The notes below the pieces were generated by a model. The model made no database searches. It was not told the origin of the DNA and worked only from the letters and a program-made list of their open reading frames with translations. This document shows positions 63,341 to 64,000 of a DNA stretch of 64,000 bases, piece after piece. How positions within the stretch are numbered: the stretch's first letter is position 1; each line of letters begins with the position of its first letter. The translations under genes and the position numbers were made by a program. This DNA comes from Paragordius varius (taxonomy: Eukaryota > Nematomorpha): NCBI GenBank assembly GCA_964247055.1, contig OZ176060.1:744001-808000 (forward strand), read 5' to 3'.

Positions 63341-64000
63341 AATATTTTATAAACAGCTGTTTAAAATAAATATTTTTATATCAGCTGTTTGAAATAAATT
63401 TTTTTTATATTAATTTGATTTATTTATATATTTTTATTTTATTTTTTAATTATATATTTAGTTTTAATTCGAGATAAATATTTAAAAGTTTAATAAATCA
63501 GCTGTTTGAAATAAATATTTTTGTAAATATTTTAAATTTATATGTTTGCTTGATATATTACTTTTAAAATATTAAATATAATAAATATATAAATTATTTA
63601 TATAATTTTTGTAATTAGTTATTTTTTATTTTTTTTTATTATATAAATTTATTTATAATTTTTTATATTTTCATTTTATCAATTGAAAAAATTTATAATC
63701 AGCTTAAAATTATTTTTTTATATTATTATTAAATAATTATTATAAAATCTAATTTTTTACAAATTCTTAAAAATATATAATATTTTATAAATCAGCTGTT
63801 TGAAATATTATATTACACCAGCTTATTTTTAAAATCAGCTGTTAAATAATTTTTATAATCAGCTGTTATGAGTGGATTTTTTATTCGTACGTTTGCTTAA
63901 AGGTCACTACCCTCTTTTTAAAAATTTTAAATAAATTTAAAAAAAAACTTTTTATATATCAGCTGTTAATTAAAATATTTTTTATGTTTTATTTTTATCT
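63341..64000. other. Downstream flank of cyclin A copy 2
   Basis: AATCAGCTGTTTGAAATAAA-like segments recur near 63380, 63498 and 63790, and CAGCTG copies are frequent up to the window end. A ~50 bp block of higher complexity at about 63866-63915 (GAGTGGATTTTTTATTCGTA, CGTTTGCTTAAAGGTCACTA) has no match that I can find elsewhere in the window. The gene ends at 63340, and AATAAA overlaps and follows the stop. Confidence 0.55.

Noticed and set aside
1-64000. Transposon or retroelement insertions
   Set aside because: I found no terminal inverted or long direct repeats, target-site duplications, or transposase or reverse-transcriptase motifs. Repeats are exon-edge copies, short motifs and (TA)n.
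1-64000. tRNA or rRNA genes
   Set aside because: No cloverleaf with A and B boxes and no rRNA-like conserved block was seen in the GC-richer islands, all of which are exons or the upstream element.

Overview
This is nuclear DNA from an animal with an extremely AT-rich genome. By eye the introns and spacers are about 85-90% A+T. Two gene families are recognisable, both on the + strand and both split into short exons with GT-AG introns of roughly 0.25-2 kb. The first encodes a protein ending in a CBM14 (peritrophin-A type) chitin-binding domain. The second encodes a cyclin A with a very long Asn-rich N-terminus. A CBM14 protein next to a metazoan-type cyclin A points to an invertebrate that uses chitin, perhaps an ecdysozoan. 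I cannot name the species, and I see no prokaryotic, organellar or viral genes.

Layout: (1) 1-219 holds the terminal exon of a chitin-binding gene copy that begins outside the window. (2) 220-4632 holds decaying copies of that exon's end, then an array of eight exon-like ~84 bp units. (3) 4633-17002 is chitin-binding copy 1, with 12 exons and no recognised 5' end. (4) 17003-20402 is spacer with exon-end copies and one sharply conserved 78 bp island. (5) 20403-24620 is a dense same-strand array of a short motif, core CGTCTGC. (6) 24640-30060 is cyclin A copy 1, which stops after exon 6 of 10. (7) About 30.2 kb is the duplication junction. (8) 30813-46614 is chitin-binding copy 2, with one exon lost and one exon pair doubled. 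(9) 46615-50832 is spacer, 50833-50910 is the conserved island again, and 51351-54985 is the second CGTCTGC array. (10) 55008-63340 is cyclin A copy 2, complete with 10 exons and 700 codons plus stop. (11) 63341-64000 is downstream spacer. The window is therefore a tandem duplication of a unit of about 26-30 kb [chitin-binding gene - island - array - cyclin A]. Exons are well conserved between the copies, while introns can be aligned only in patches.

Three features stand out. Introns and 3' flanks are full of degraded copies of the adjoining exon edge, usually with its splice site or stop codon, spaced ~100-400 bp apart. This suggests that the introns and flanks grew by repeated local duplication of exon boundaries. 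The palindrome CAGCTG is hugely over-represented in introns, spacers and exons, and supplies much of the non-AT sequence. It gives way almost completely to CGTCTGC in the ~4 kb before each cyclin gene. Finally, the junction at 30.2 kb puts the truncated cyclin A upstream of chitin-binding copy 2 with matching splice phase, so a chimeric transcript is possible.
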